DNA from: an uncultured Oscillibacter sp.
GTDB taxonomy: Bacteria; Bacillota; Clostridia; Oscillospirales; Oscillospiraceae
Assembly: GCF_900544955.1 (NCBI RefSeq)
Contig: NZ_UQXD01000059.1
Span: forward strand, 1-10,762
Length of the DNA: 10,762 bases
Reading direction: 5' to 3'
In this document: piece after piece, positions 4,723-10,762 of the stretch
Layout of the letters: each line of letters starts with the position of its first letter
Position numbering within the stretch: position 1 is the first letter of the stretch
Notes under the pieces: generated by a model
Told to the model about the DNA's origin: nothing
The model's input: only the letters and a program-made list of their open reading frames with translations
The model's database searches: none
Made by a program: the position numbers and the translations under genes

Positions 4723-5994
4723 ATGGCTTTGACAATCCTGAAAGGCACCGTGGTCTCCGCCCCCGCCCTGGGGCGGCTGGACGTCACGGAGCACGGCTAC
4801 CTGGTGGCGGAGGACGGGATCATCACCGGCGTGTACCCCGTCCTGCCGGAGCAGTGGGCCGGGGCGGCGGTGGAGGACTTCGGCGACGCCCTGATCCTCC
4901 AGTCCTTCGCGGACCTCCACCTTCACGCCCCCCAGTACCCCATGCTGGGCATGGGCATGGACCTGCCCCTGCTGGACTGGCTGAACGCCTATGCCTTCCC
5001 CACCGAGGCCCGGTTCGCCGACCCGGACTACGCCCAGACGGTCTACCGCCGCCTGGCCAAGGAGCTGATCCGGGGCGGCACCACCCGGGTGTGCATGTTC
5101 TCCTCCCTCCACCGGGAGGCCACCCTCATTTTGATGGAGGAGCTGGAGCGGGCGGGGGTCACCGGCTACGTGGGCAAGGTGAACATGGACCGCAACGGCG
5201 CCCCGGGCCTCCTGGAGGAGACCACGGAGGCCTCCATGTCCGACACCCTCCTCTGGCTGGACCAGTGCCGGGACTTCTCCCATATCCACCCCATCCTGAC
5301 CCCCCGGTTCACCCCCTCCTGCACCGACGGCCTCATGGCCTTCCTGGGCCGCCTGGCCCAGGAGCGGGCGCTGCCCGTGCAGTCCCACCTGTCGGAAAAC
5401 CGGGCGGAGATGGACTGGGTGGCCCAGCTGCACCCGGACTGCGCGCAGTACTGGGAGACCTACGCCAAGTACGGCATGTGGAACGGGCGCACCGTCATGG
5501 CCCACTGCGTCTGGTCCGACCCCCGGGAGCGGCGGGCCATGGCGGAGGCGGGCGTCACGGCGGTCTACTGCGCCGACTCCAACCAGAACATCTGCTCCGG
5601 TGTGGCGCCGGTGCGGGCCATGCTGCAAGAGGGGGTGAAGGTGGCCCTGGGCAGCGACATCGCCGGGGGCGACCGCCTGTGCATGTTCGACGTGGTGGCC
5701 TCCTCCATCCGGGCCTCCAAGGCCCGCCGGATTCTGGACGGCTGGGAGACGGACTTCCTCACCGTGCCGGAGGGCTGGTACCTGGGCACCTCCGCCGGGG
5801 CGGCCTATTTCGGGGAGGCCCCGGGCTTCGCCCCGGGGAACCCGCTGCACGCCGTGGTGCTGGCGGACGGAGACCTGCCCAGCCCCCACCCCCTCACCCC
5901 CGCCGAACGGCTGGAGCGGTGCGTGTACCTGCGCCAGGACGGCGCGGTGCAGGCGGTGTGGTCCGCCGGACGGAAGGTCTACGCCGGGGCGTGA
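4723..5994 (+). CDS. guaD: Guanine deaminase
   Basis: A 423-aa cytosolic amidohydrolase that converts guanine to xanthine and ammonia, feeding purine salvage or purine use as a nitrogen source. Zinc ligands and family motifs are in place: DLHLHAPQYP with His66/His68, followed by the guanine-deaminase block ending in LLDWLNAYAFPTEARF (83-98). Next come LTPRFTPSCT (192-201), the substrate-site arginine region; QSHLSEN with His222 and Glu225; AHCVW with His261; and GSDIAGG with Asp312. Length is normal for bacterial guanine deaminases (about 420-450 aa). The ATG at 4723 has GAGGTG 5 nt upstream. The purine riboswitch and terminator directly upstream support the assignment independently and imply control by a purine. 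Monocistronic, with a terminator 20 bp past the stop. No purine permease or xanthine gene lies beside it in this window. Confidence 0.95.
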   Translation: MALTILKGTVVSAPALGRLDVTEHGYLVAEDGIITGVYPVLPEQWAGAAVEDFGDALILQSFADLHLHAPQYPMLGMGMDLPLLDWLNAYAFPTEARFADPDYAQTVYRRLAKELIRGGTTRVCMFSSLHREATLILMEELERAGVTGYVGKVNMDRNGAPGLLEETTEASMSDTLLWLDQCRDFSHIHPILTPRFTPSCTDGLMAFLGRLAQERALPVQSHLSENRAEMDWVAQLHPDCAQYWETYAKYGMWNGRTVMAHCVWSDPRERRAMAEAGVTAVYCADSNQNICSGVAPVRAMLQEGVKVALGSDIAGGDRLCMFDVVASSIRASKARRILDGWETDFLTVPEGWYLGTSAGAAYFGEAPGFAPGNPLHAVVLADGDLPSPHPLTPAERLERCVYLRQDGAVQAVWSAGRKVYAGA

Positions 5995-6014
5995 GCGCCC
6001 CGTGCCATACGAAG

Positions 6015-6044
6015 AAGCGGCCGCCCTCCCGGGCGGCCGCTTTT
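6015..6044 (+). terminator. Intrinsic terminator of guaD
   Basis: AAGCGGCCGCCC (6015-6026) pairs perfectly with GGGCGGCCGCTT (6031-6042) over TCCC, with TTTT at 6041-6044. It begins 20 bp after the guaD stop. Confidence 0.85.
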
Positions 6045-6052
6045 GAAGTTGT

Positions 6053-6202
6053 CGGAAACGTGCCTGCGGCACGTTTCCGGGAAAGGCCCACTCCCTGCGC
6101 GCCCACGGCGCGCAGGCCGCACCCTTGCGGGCCAGGCGGGATGTCCCGCCGCGTATCCGCCGCGGCAGGGCAGGCGCTCCTCTGCGTCCGCCGTTCCGGC
6201 GG
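6053..6202. repeat. Row of compact GC hairpins after guaD
   Basis: Successive perfect palindromes fill the gap between convergent guaD and the lipoprotein gene. They are 6053-6079 (12 bp, loop TGC), 6094-6116 (10 bp, loop CAC), 6117-6130 (5 bp), 6135-6150 (6-7 bp, ATGT or TG loop) and 6188-6202 (6 bp, loop TTC). None carries a proper T tract, so they are not simply terminators; the real guaD terminator precedes them. They share the short-stem triloop style with 113-155, 729-821 and 9284-9316. Confidence 0.6.
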
Positions 6203-6249
6203 CGAACCGCTGCGGCTTTTTCGGCAGGCTTCTCCGCCCGGGCCGGACG

Positions 6250-6753
6250 CTATTCCGCCGTGAACCGGCCGGGGTCCCGCAGGGCCTCCAGGGTCTGGGC
6301 GGAGGGGGTGTAGGAAAATGTCAGCAGGTCGCTCAAATCCAGCTGGGGCACCGCCTCCGCCAGGGCCGCCGTCCCCGCCTCCAGCACTTGCAGCACCACG
6401 GTGTCCCCCTCCGCGGGGACGGTGAGCCGCAGCACCTCCCAGTAGGTCTTCTCCGCCGCCGGGTCCTCCCCGGCGCGGAGGGTCTTCTCCTGATAGTAGA
6501 CATAGGTATACAGGGCCGCGGGCACCGCCCCCTCCAGGAAGGTCCCCTCCCCCTCGGTGAAGCTGTTCAATAGCTCGTCCAGCTCCGCCAGGGGCTCCGG
6601 GTCCGCCACGGTCTCCACCACGGCGCCGCGGGCGTCCAGAATCTCGTAGTAGCCGCTCTTTTCGGCGTCCGGGTCCTCCGGCCCGCCGCAGCCCGTCAAT
6701 ACCAGGCTCACAAGCAGCGCCACGGCCGCCAGGCGGCCTCCTTTTTCTCTCAT
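6250..6753 (-). CDS. Small lipoprotein, function unknown
   Basis: A 167-aa protein with a lipoprotein signal peptide: charged MREKGGR, hydrophobic LAAVALLVSLV, lipobox LTGC with Cys22, then GGPEDPD. It is predicted to be lipid-anchored on the outer face of the membrane. The mature part is acidic and beginning YYEILDARGAVVETV. I do not recognise a domain. The ATG at 6753 has AGAGGAG about 5 nt upstream, and that site overlaps the stop of the previous gene. The gap is 11 bp, so it is almost surely co-transcribed with the multidrug-export-like gene and probably the ABC genes. A role tied to envelope export or stress is only guilt by association. After the stop lie GC hairpins, one of which could end the transcript. 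Confidence 0.75.
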   Translation of the reverse strand: MREKGGRLAAVALLVSLVLTGCGGPEDPDAEKSGYYEILDARGAVVETVADPEPLAELDELLNSFTEGEGTFLEGAVPAALYTYVYYQEKTLRAGEDPAAEKTYWEVLRLTVPAEGDTVVLQVLEAGTAALAEAVPQLDLSDLLTFSYTPSAQTLEALRDPGRFTAE

Positions 6754-6764
6754 CGTCTCTCCTC

Positions 6765-7226
6765 TCAAAATAGGTGGATCACTCCCATGGTCAGCATGGT
6801 GACGAGAACTCCCGCCGCCACCAGGCCCAGCAAAATGGCGGGCAAGGCGTGGCGCAGGCGGATATCCAGCAGCGACGCCACCAGCGCCCCGGTCCAGGCG
6901 CCGGTGCCCGGCAGAGGGACGGCCACGAAGAGCACCAGCCCCGCCAGGCGGTATTTGCGCACGATACGCCCCTTCAGGTGGGCCCGCCGCTCCAGCCGGG
7001 CGATCCGCTCCCCCAGCCACGGCACGTCCCGCAGCCAGTCGAACACCCGGCGGACCAGCAGCATGATGACGGGCACCGGCAGCAGATTTCCCAGAATGGC
7101 GGCGGCGCAGGCCGCGGCGGGGGGCAGCCCCGCCGCCACCCCCACGGGGATGGCCCCCCGCAGCTCCACCACGGGGATCATGGCGGTGCCGAAGGTCAAC
7201 AGCAGTTTTTCCAGCACAGTATCCAA
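6765..7226 (-). CDS. Small multidrug-export-like membrane protein (COG2426)
   Basis: A 153-aa integral membrane protein with about four hydrophobic segments. The opening VVELRGAIPVGVAAGLPP (19-36) and the later VAVPLPGTGAWTGALVASLL (about 101-120) are hallmarks of the COG2426/Sm_multidrug_ex (PF06695) family. The basic loop RLERRAHLKGRIVRKYR lies between helix groups. The family name is historical: drug transport is unproven, and the fold is related to DedA/SNARE-like membrane proteins. The start is TTG at 7226, chosen because GGAGG lies 7 nt upstream. A 69-bp gap containing a hairpin separates it from the ABC permease, while the lipoprotein follows after 11 bp. Confidence 0.85.
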   Translation of the reverse strand: MDTVLEKLLLTFGTAMIPVVELRGAIPVGVAAGLPPAAACAAAILGNLLPVPVIMLLVRRVFDWLRDVPWLGERIARLERRAHLKGRIVRKYRLAGLVLFVAVPLPGTGAWTGALVASLLDIRLRHALPAILLGLVAAGVLVTMLTMGVIHLF

Positions 7227-7248
7227 CCGGTTTCCTCCAAACGGGCCG

Positions 7249-7276
7249 GCGGCCTCCGGGGTATCCCGGCGGCCGC
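7249..7276 (-). repeat. Intercistronic hairpin
   Basis: GCGGCC plus CCGGG (7249-7260) pairs with CCCGG plus GGCCGC (7265-7276), 11 bp with one mismatch and a 4-nt loop. It lies between the permease stop and the next ribosome binding site (GGAGG at 7234-7238). No U tract follows, so it may adjust mRNA stability or reduce read-through rather than end transcription. Confidence 0.45.
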
Positions 7277-7295
7277 GGCGGTGTGATGGGTTCGA

Positions 7296-8102
7296 TTATT
7301 CCAGGTTCAGGTGCTTTTTCAGGCAGTAGGCGGTGATGCCGTAGAAGATGGCGCTGTAGATCACCACGGCCACAATCATCGTCCACATGACCAGGTGCAT
7401 TCCGGCCATCCCCTCCACACTCCAGTCGGGCAGCATGTGCAGAATTCCCGTCATGTCCAGGATCTGCAGCACCGCGGCGGCCAGCATCTGCACGGCGAAC
7501 TGAATGCCGAAGAAGAACACCACGCTCCAAAGCCCCTTGTGGTTGGCAAAGCCGTGGCCTGCCGCCAGGGCGGCATAGAACTGCAGGCACAGGGCGCAGC
7601 AGCCCATAAAGCAGAGCAGCAACAGCTCTCCGGCCAGCGCCGCGCCGTTCAATCCCAGCTCCAGGGTGATGTCCCGGAACAGCTCCGAAAGCCCCCGGAA
7701 GAACTGGGAGATGAGGCCCACGTCGTAGGCCATCACCAGGCCCGCCGCGCCCACCGCCACCAGGGTGAGGGCAAACCACACGGCGGAGACGATGAGCTTG
7801 CTCCAAAGCTGCTGGTGGATGGAGGCGGGCAGGGTGAGCATCACGTAGCCCTCGTCCCCCAGCAGATTCTTCCCAAACCGCTGGACCATCACCACCACGC
7901 TCATCAGGCACACGCCGAAGATGGCGAAGGTAAAGGCCATGACCAGCAATCCGCCCAGCAGATTCAAGAACCAGTAGTGCGTCTCCAGCAGGCCCCGGGT
8001 GGAGATGTTGGCGCCCACGGCGGTGGCCAGCAGCACCAGGTACAGCGGCAGCATGATCCGCCCGGTGGCCCGGAACTCATGCTTCATCAGCTTGATCAGC
8101 AT
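7296..8102 (-). CDS. ABC transporter permease
   Basis: A 268-aa protein with about six predicted membrane helices and no ATPase motifs. Hydrophobic stretches include LPLYLVLLATAVGANI near residue 19, a helix pair around 48-72, helices near 105-128, 155-180 and 195-215, and a C-terminal MWTMIVAVVIYSAIFYGITAY. The N-terminal MLIKLMKHEFRATGR is a typical cytoplasmic amphipathic start of ABC-2-like permeases. Its start overlaps the ATPase stop by 7 bp, which gives translational coupling and pairing with that ATPase. Together with the upstream YtrA-type regulator this matches YtrABC/BcrAB-like export or envelope-stress transporters induced by cell-wall antibiotics in Bacillus. Substrate unknown. 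Confidence 0.85.
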   Translation of the reverse strand: MLIKLMKHEFRATGRIMLPLYLVLLATAVGANISTRGLLETHYWFLNLLGGLLVMAFTFAIFGVCLMSVVVMVQRFGKNLLGDEGYVMLTLPASIHQQLWSKLIVSAVWFALTLVAVGAAGLVMAYDVGLISQFFRGLSELFRDITLELGLNGAALAGELLLLCFMGCCALCLQFYAALAAGHGFANHKGLWSVVFFFGIQFAVQMLAAAVLQILDMTGILHMLPDWSVEGMAGMHLVMWTMIVAVVIYSAIFYGITAYCLKKHLNLE

Positions 8103-8791
8103 TTGAACACCTCCCGGAACAGCGCGTCCACGCTCATGCCCTTCTCCTCCCGGATTTCATCCACGGTGGATTGGAGCACCAGGCGGCCCTGGTTGATGAA
8201 AATCACCTCGTCCAGCACCTTCTCCACGTCGGAGATCAGGTGGGTGGAGATCACCACGGAGGCCTCGGGGTTGTAGTTGCCGATGATGGTGGAGAGGATG
8301 TAGTCCCGGGTGGCGGGGTCCACGCCGCCGATGGGCTCATCCAGCAGGTACAGCTTCGCCGCCCGGCTCATCACCATAATCAGCTGCACCTTCTCCCGGG
8401 TGCCCTTGCTCATCTGCTTGATGCGCTGCTTGGGCTGGATGTTCAGGTGCTGGAGCATCTCCTCCGCCGCGTCCCGGCGAAAGTCGGTGTAGAAGTCGCC
8501 GTAGAAGTCCAACAGCTGGGTGGTGGACATCCAGGTGGGGATGGCCGTCCGCTCCGGCAGGTAGCTGACGGCGGCGTGGGTCTCCCGCCCCGGCGCGGCG
8601 CCGCAGATGGAGATGGCGCCCTGGCTGGGGGTCAGCAGCCCGTTGGCCAGCTTGATCAGGGTGGTCTTACCGCTGCCGTTGGGGCCCAGCAGCCCCACGA
8701 TGCGTCCCGGCTCCACCACGAGGCTCACGTGGTCCAGCGCGGGGGTATGGCCGTAGTTTTTGCAAAGGTCTTTACATTCCAGTACCGACAT
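8096..8791 (-). CDS. ABC transporter ATP-binding protein
   Basis: A 231-aa soluble nucleotide-binding subunit. Walker A is GPNGSGKT (36-43), Walker B LYLLDEP (147-153) with catalytic Glu152, D-loop GGVD, and H-loop His184 in STHL. The signature is degenerate (QMSKGTREK, 126-134, instead of LSGGQ), and the Q-loop position reads YLPERT with Glu80. Both variants are familiar in the CcmA/YtrB/BcrA-like export branch. It energises the permease encoded directly downstream. The ATG at 8791 has AGGAGGAGGG about 8 nt upstream, and the gene overlaps the regulator stop by 20 bp, so regulator and ATPase are coupled. Confidence 0.92.
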   Translation of the reverse strand: MSVLECKDLCKNYGHTPALDHVSLVVEPGRIVGLLGPNGSGKTTLIKLANGLLTPSQGAISICGAAPGRETHAAVSYLPERTAIPTWMSTTQLLDFYGDFYTDFRRDAAEEMLQHLNIQPKQRIKQMSKGTREKVQLIMVMSRAAKLYLLDEPIGGVDPATRDYILSTIIGNYNPEASVVISTHLISDVEKVLDEVIFINQGRLVLQSTVDEIREEKGMSVDALFREVFKC

Positions 8792-9164
8792 GGGTCATTC
8801 CCTCCTCCTGTGTCTCCTGCCGCAGCAGGGACACGATTTCTTCTCTCCGGTAGCCCAGGCGGACCATGGCCGCCAAAAACGCGTGGATATGGCGCTCCGC
8901 CAAATCCCGTTTCGCCGCTTCGATCATCGCCTTGTCCTCCGTCACAAATCTGCCTGCGGTCCGCTGGCTGTACACCAGACCGTCCCGTTCCAGCTCCGTC
9001 ATGGCCCGCTGCATGGTGTTGGGATTCACCCCGGCCTCCGTGGCCAGGTCCCGCACTGACGGCAGCCGCTCCCCCGGGGGAAACATGCCGGAGACGATGC
9101 CCACCTTGATCTGCTCGATCAGCTGGGCATAGATCGGAGCGTCATTGGAAAACTGCCATCTCAT
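8772..9164 (-). CDS. GntR family regulator, YtrA subfamily
   Basis: A 130-aa cytosolic repressor. The winged helix-turn-helix spans residues 9-75: APIYAQLIEQIKVGIVSG, then GERLPSVRDLATEAGVNPNTMQRAM (31-55) and LERDGLVYSQRTAGRFV as the wing. The remaining ~55 residues are a short helical dimerisation tail (KRDLAERHIHAFLAAMVRLGY), the length that defines the YtrA type, with no large ligand-binding domain. The ATG at 9164 has GGGAGG 8 nt upstream; an earlier frame to 9203 lacks a site and lies inside the operator. It heads the ABC operon and very likely represses it by binding the palindrome at 9183-9218. YtrA relatives respond to cell-envelope antibiotics; the signal here is unknown. Confidence 0.93.
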   Translation of the reverse strand: MRWQFSNDAPIYAQLIEQIKVGIVSGMFPPGERLPSVRDLATEAGVNPNTMQRAMTELERDGLVYSQRTAGRFVTEDKAMIEAAKRDLAERHIHAFLAAMVRLGYRREEIVSLLRQETQEEGMTHVGTGM

Positions 9165-9182
9165 CCATCCCGCCTCCCTTTC

Positions 9183-9218
9183 GTGTATTGTTGTGTTAAG
9201 CAATTAATACAATAACAC
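9183..9218 (-). promoter_or_regulatory. Probable GntR/YtrA operator
   Basis: The core TGTGTTAAGCAATTAATACA (9192-9211) is a 20-bp palindrome with one mismatched pair. It is embedded in a wider imperfect palindrome that starts GTGTATTG (9183) and ends AATAACAC (9218). It covers the -10 region and start site of the promoter for the regulator gene, the position expected for autorepression. It is strikingly AT-rich against the surrounding sequence. The binding partner is inferred from position. Confidence 0.65.
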
Positions 9219-9236
9219 ATTCCAGGCATTTGTCAA
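9209..9236 (-). promoter_or_regulatory. Promoter of the GntR-ABC operon
   Basis: On the minus strand a consensus TTGACA (9236-9231) is followed after 16 bp by TATTGT (9214-9209), which is preceded by TGT as an extended -10. The operator palindrome overlaps it. Confidence 0.65.
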
Positions 9237-9283
9237 GGGGAAACGCGAAAGATTTTTAAATTTTTTTCGCCGCCGAACAGACC

Positions 9284-9316
9284 GCACCCCGGCGGGCCGC
9301 TGGCCCGCCGGGGTGC
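9284..9316. repeat. 15-bp perfect palindrome with GCT triloop
   Basis: GCACCCCGGCGGGCC (9284-9298) pairs exactly with 9302-9316. No T tract follows on either strand (the T-rich run at 9253-9267 lies 17 bp away and reads as A on the minus strand). It separates the broken HTH gene from the GntR operon promoter. It may block read-through but looks like the other triloop palindromes of this window. Confidence 0.6.
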
Positions 9317-9334
9317 AAAGGCGCTGAACCTCTC

Positions 9335-9819
9335 TCATTTCCGGGCTCTCCGGCGTCCCCATACCAGAACGGCGCCGCCGCCCGCCGCCAAAATCAGCCC
9401 CGGCAGGAGGTGGGGCACGTACAGCCACAGCAGCCGGAAACGCCGCTGGAAATCCTCCGCCGCCAATAGAAAGCCCACCGCCGGCAGCGCCTGGGCAACC
9501 ACCCGCAGCAGCCACAGAAGGCCCCCCGCCAGGGGAAGCCAGCCCAGGCGTCAGCCCCTGTGCCGCAGCCATGCCTCCAGCGGCGGCTCCGGTGCCGGGG
9601 CGGCGGACGGCTTTGCAACGTCCTCCCCGTCTTTCAGCAGGTAGTCCGTGGTGACGCGGAAGTGCCTGCTCCGCCGGACCGCCTTCTCCGTCTCCGGTAG
9701 CGTCTCATCCCGCTCCCACTTGCTGACGGCCTGGCGGCTCACGCCCAGCAGCTCCGCCAGCGCATCCTGGCTGAGTCCCTCCCGGGCCCGAAGCGTTTCC
9801 GTTTCTCTCCAAAGGTTAT
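9335..9819 (-). pseudogene. XRE-type HTH/membrane protein, multiply disrupted
   Basis: About 161 codons encode a helix-turn-helix with a two-helix membrane tail. The DNA-binding domain is clear: LRAREGLSQDALAELLGVS, then RQAVSKWERDETLPETEKA and VTTDYLLKDGED. Three lesions break it. First, the expected start codon is ATA (9819-9817), with GGGAG 8 nt upstream and ITFGEKRKR in place of the usual MTFGEKxxx. Second, one nucleotide is missing near 9790-9793; restoring it joins that segment to LRAREGLSQ at the standard family spacing. Third, an in-frame TGA (9553-9551) follows EAWLRHRG, after which the same frame continues into two hydrophobic stretches (PLAGGLLWLLRVVAQALPAV and VPHLLPGLILAAGGGAVLVW) and stops at 9335. 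A GTG at 9742 could start only a headless fragment. Sequencing error could explain one lesion, not easily three. Confidence 0.8.
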
Positions 9820-9856
9820 GGCTTGTGCTCCCTTCGTCCTCTGTGCGAAGGATAGC

Positions 9857-9897
9857 AAAATTCCGCCCCGGGTTCCAGAAACCCAGGGCGGAATTTT
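9857..9897. terminator. Terminator downstream of HAD gene
   Basis: AAAATTCCGCCC (9857-9868) pairs with GGGCGGAATTTT (9886-9897), and after one mismatch GGGTT pairs with AACCC around CCAGA. The A4/T4 base gives a U tract on either strand, suited to ending the minus-strand HAD transcript. A smaller hairpin (CTCCCG/CGGGAG, 9903-9918) lies between it and the HAD stop. Confidence 0.75.
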
Positions 9898-9933
9898 CGC
9901 AGCTCCCGGTTGCGGGAGGGTGGCGATCGGCCC

Positions 9934-10762
9934 TCAGCGGTATTTTTTCTCCAGAATCTCCACCACGTCCGCCAGGGCGTCCCGCTCCGCGTGGGACACC
10001 AGCGTGGCCCCGCAGGTCCGGACGGCCTCCACGCAGTTGGCGGGGGCAAACCCCTCCGCCGCCGCGGTGAGCATGGAGATGTCGTTGGCCTCGTCCCCGG
10101 CGCAGTACACGTGGTCCATGGAGATGCCCAGCCGGTCCGCCAGACGGCGGACCATGCCGCCCTTGTTGGCGCCCCGCACCGTCATCTCCAGCAGCGTCTT
10201 GCCGGAGTAGATCAGCTCATAGTCCCCGCTCCAGCCCTGGGCGTCCAGGAAGGCCCGGACCTCCTCCAGCGCCTCGTGCTCCGCCTCGAACAGCAGCTTT
10301 CCCAGGGGCAGGGGCACGTCCAGCAGCGTGGGGGCCTCCGTCACCCCCACCTTGGTCAGGTGCTCATGCTGGCGGGTGATCTCATTGGGGTGGACGGCAT
10401 GAATCACGTTGTCGATGTGATAGGCCTCCACCGCCACCTCCGGAAACCGCTCCAGCACCGCCTGTCCCCGCTGCCGGGCCTCCCCGTCCAGCGTGGTGGT
10501 CTCCAGATACTCCCCCCGGGCAAAGTCGTACAGCGCGGCGCCGTTGCACACCACGCCGGGGGCGTTCATGGGCACCAGGTCCGCATACTTGATGAAGGCC
10601 GCCAGGGCCCGGCCGGTGGCCACCGCGAAGCGGCCGCCCTCCGCCATGAAGCGCTCCAGCGCCGCCCGGTTCCGGGGCGACAGGGGGGGCACCGGGCGGC
10701 CGGTGCGAAGGGCCGCCTCCGTGTAGATCAGGGTGTTGTCAAAATCGCTGGCCAGCAGGACC
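9934..10762 (-). CDS. Cof-type HAD-IIB family hydrolase (5' end off window)
   Basis: At least 275 codons are visible; the gene runs off the right edge, and only a few N-terminal residues should be missing because motif I begins six residues in. All four HAD motifs are present, counted from the first visible residue: DFDNT (Asp6/Asp8, nucleophile and acid/base), ATGRA (Thr49), GANKGG (Lys200) and GDEANDISML (Asp223/Asp227, Mg2+ binding). The large cap between motifs II and III (roughly residues 70-195) is the C2B cap of the Cof/YwpJ/YbiV group. These are cytosolic phosphatases acting on sugar phosphates, flavin precursors or pyridoxal phosphate. The substrate cannot be named. It is a usable active enzyme by sequence, with GTG/CTG codons inside the frame that should not be mistaken for starts. 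Confidence 0.92.
   Translation of the reverse strand, partial: VLLASDFDNTLIYTEAALRTGRPVPPLSPRNRAALERFMAEGGRFAVATGRALAAFIKYADLVPMNAPGVVCNGAALYDFARGEYLETTTLDGEARQRGQAVLERFPEVAVEAYHIDNVIHAVHPNEITRQHEHLTKVGVTEAPTLLDVPLPLGKLLFEAEHEALEEVRAFLDAQGWSGDYELIYSGKTLLEMTVRGANKGGMVRRLADRLGISMDHVYCAGDEANDISMLTAAAEGFAPANCVEAVRTCGATLVSHAERDALADVVEILEKKYR

Noticed and set aside
4636..6072. Long minus-strand frame (478 codons) antisense to guaD
   Set aside because: It mirrors the guaD codon pattern, as expected in high-GC genes, is rich in His/Gly/Val/Gln without motifs, and the plus strand encodes a textbook guanine deaminase.
6250..7911. Single 553-codon minus-strand frame spanning lipoprotein through permease
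   Set aside because: Only its last 167 codons (the lipoprotein) make sense. Upstream it is out of frame with the COG2426 and permease proteins, both of which have clear motifs and start sites.
9284..9316. Intrinsic terminator between the broken HTH gene and the GntR operon
   Set aside because: The stem is strong, but neither strand has a U tract directly after it, so it is listed as a palindrome rather than a terminator.
9551..9553. Selenocysteine or programmed read-through at the in-frame TGA of the HTH gene
   Set aside because: The codon lies in a linker, not a redox site, and the gene also lacks a start codon and carries a frameshift, so simple decay explains it better.

Overview
The window is GC-rich (roughly two thirds G+C), densely packed and gene-dominated. 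Codon use is GC-biased, Shine-Dalgarno sites are strong (GGAGG-like), and there is a purine riboswitch, a YtrA-type GntR/ABC operon and a TIGR04076 protein. Together these suggest a high-GC Firmicute of the gut Clostridia, most likely Oscillospiraceae in the Flavonifractor/Lawsonibacter/Intestinimonas neighbourhood. That placement is inference from style and gene content, not from a marker gene. It looks like ordinary chromosome with several decayed genes. I see no phage, CRISPR, transposase or rRNA/tRNA gene.

Layout. (1) 1-883 has no credible gene. It holds a noncoding module bounded by two inverted ~40-bp copies of a T-rich/GTGCAC motif (71-113 and 631-675), each with a strong hairpin just inside, followed by a row of compact GC hairpins (729-868) leading into the cinA ribosome binding site. 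(2) 884-2542 (+): cinA and a TIGR04076-family gene, overlapping by ATGA, closed by a terminator. (3) 2546-3313 (-): a ZIP-family metal transporter. (4) 3528-4108 (+): a promoter, a small VOC (glyoxalase-fold) protein and a 20-bp-stem bidirectional terminator. (5) 4152-4391 (-): a traX-like gene cut to its first 79 codons. (6) 4521-6044 (+): a promoter, a purine riboswitch with its own terminator, and guanine deaminase guaD, then a terminator. (7) 6053-6202: a second run of GC hairpins. (8) 9236 down to 6250 (-): probably one operon, with promoter/operator, GntR/YtrA-type regulator, ABC ATPase, ABC permease, small multidrug-export-like membrane protein and lipoprotein. (9) 9335-9819 (-): a helix-turn-helix/membrane protein gene broken by a lost start codon, a 1-nt frameshift and an in-frame stop. 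(10) 9934-10762 (-): a Cof-type HAD phosphatase running off the right edge.

How the parts work together. The clearest regulatory unit is the purine-sensing leader in front of guaD. The aptamer P1 3' strand is also the base of the terminator stem, which points to an ON switch: purine bound, terminator weakened, guanine deaminase made. The second unit is the self-regulated GntR-ABC operon, with a 36-bp imperfect palindrome at its promoter. The most unusual non-genic material is the set of perfect triloop palindromes scattered through the intergenic spaces, and the inverted-repeat-bounded module at the left end.
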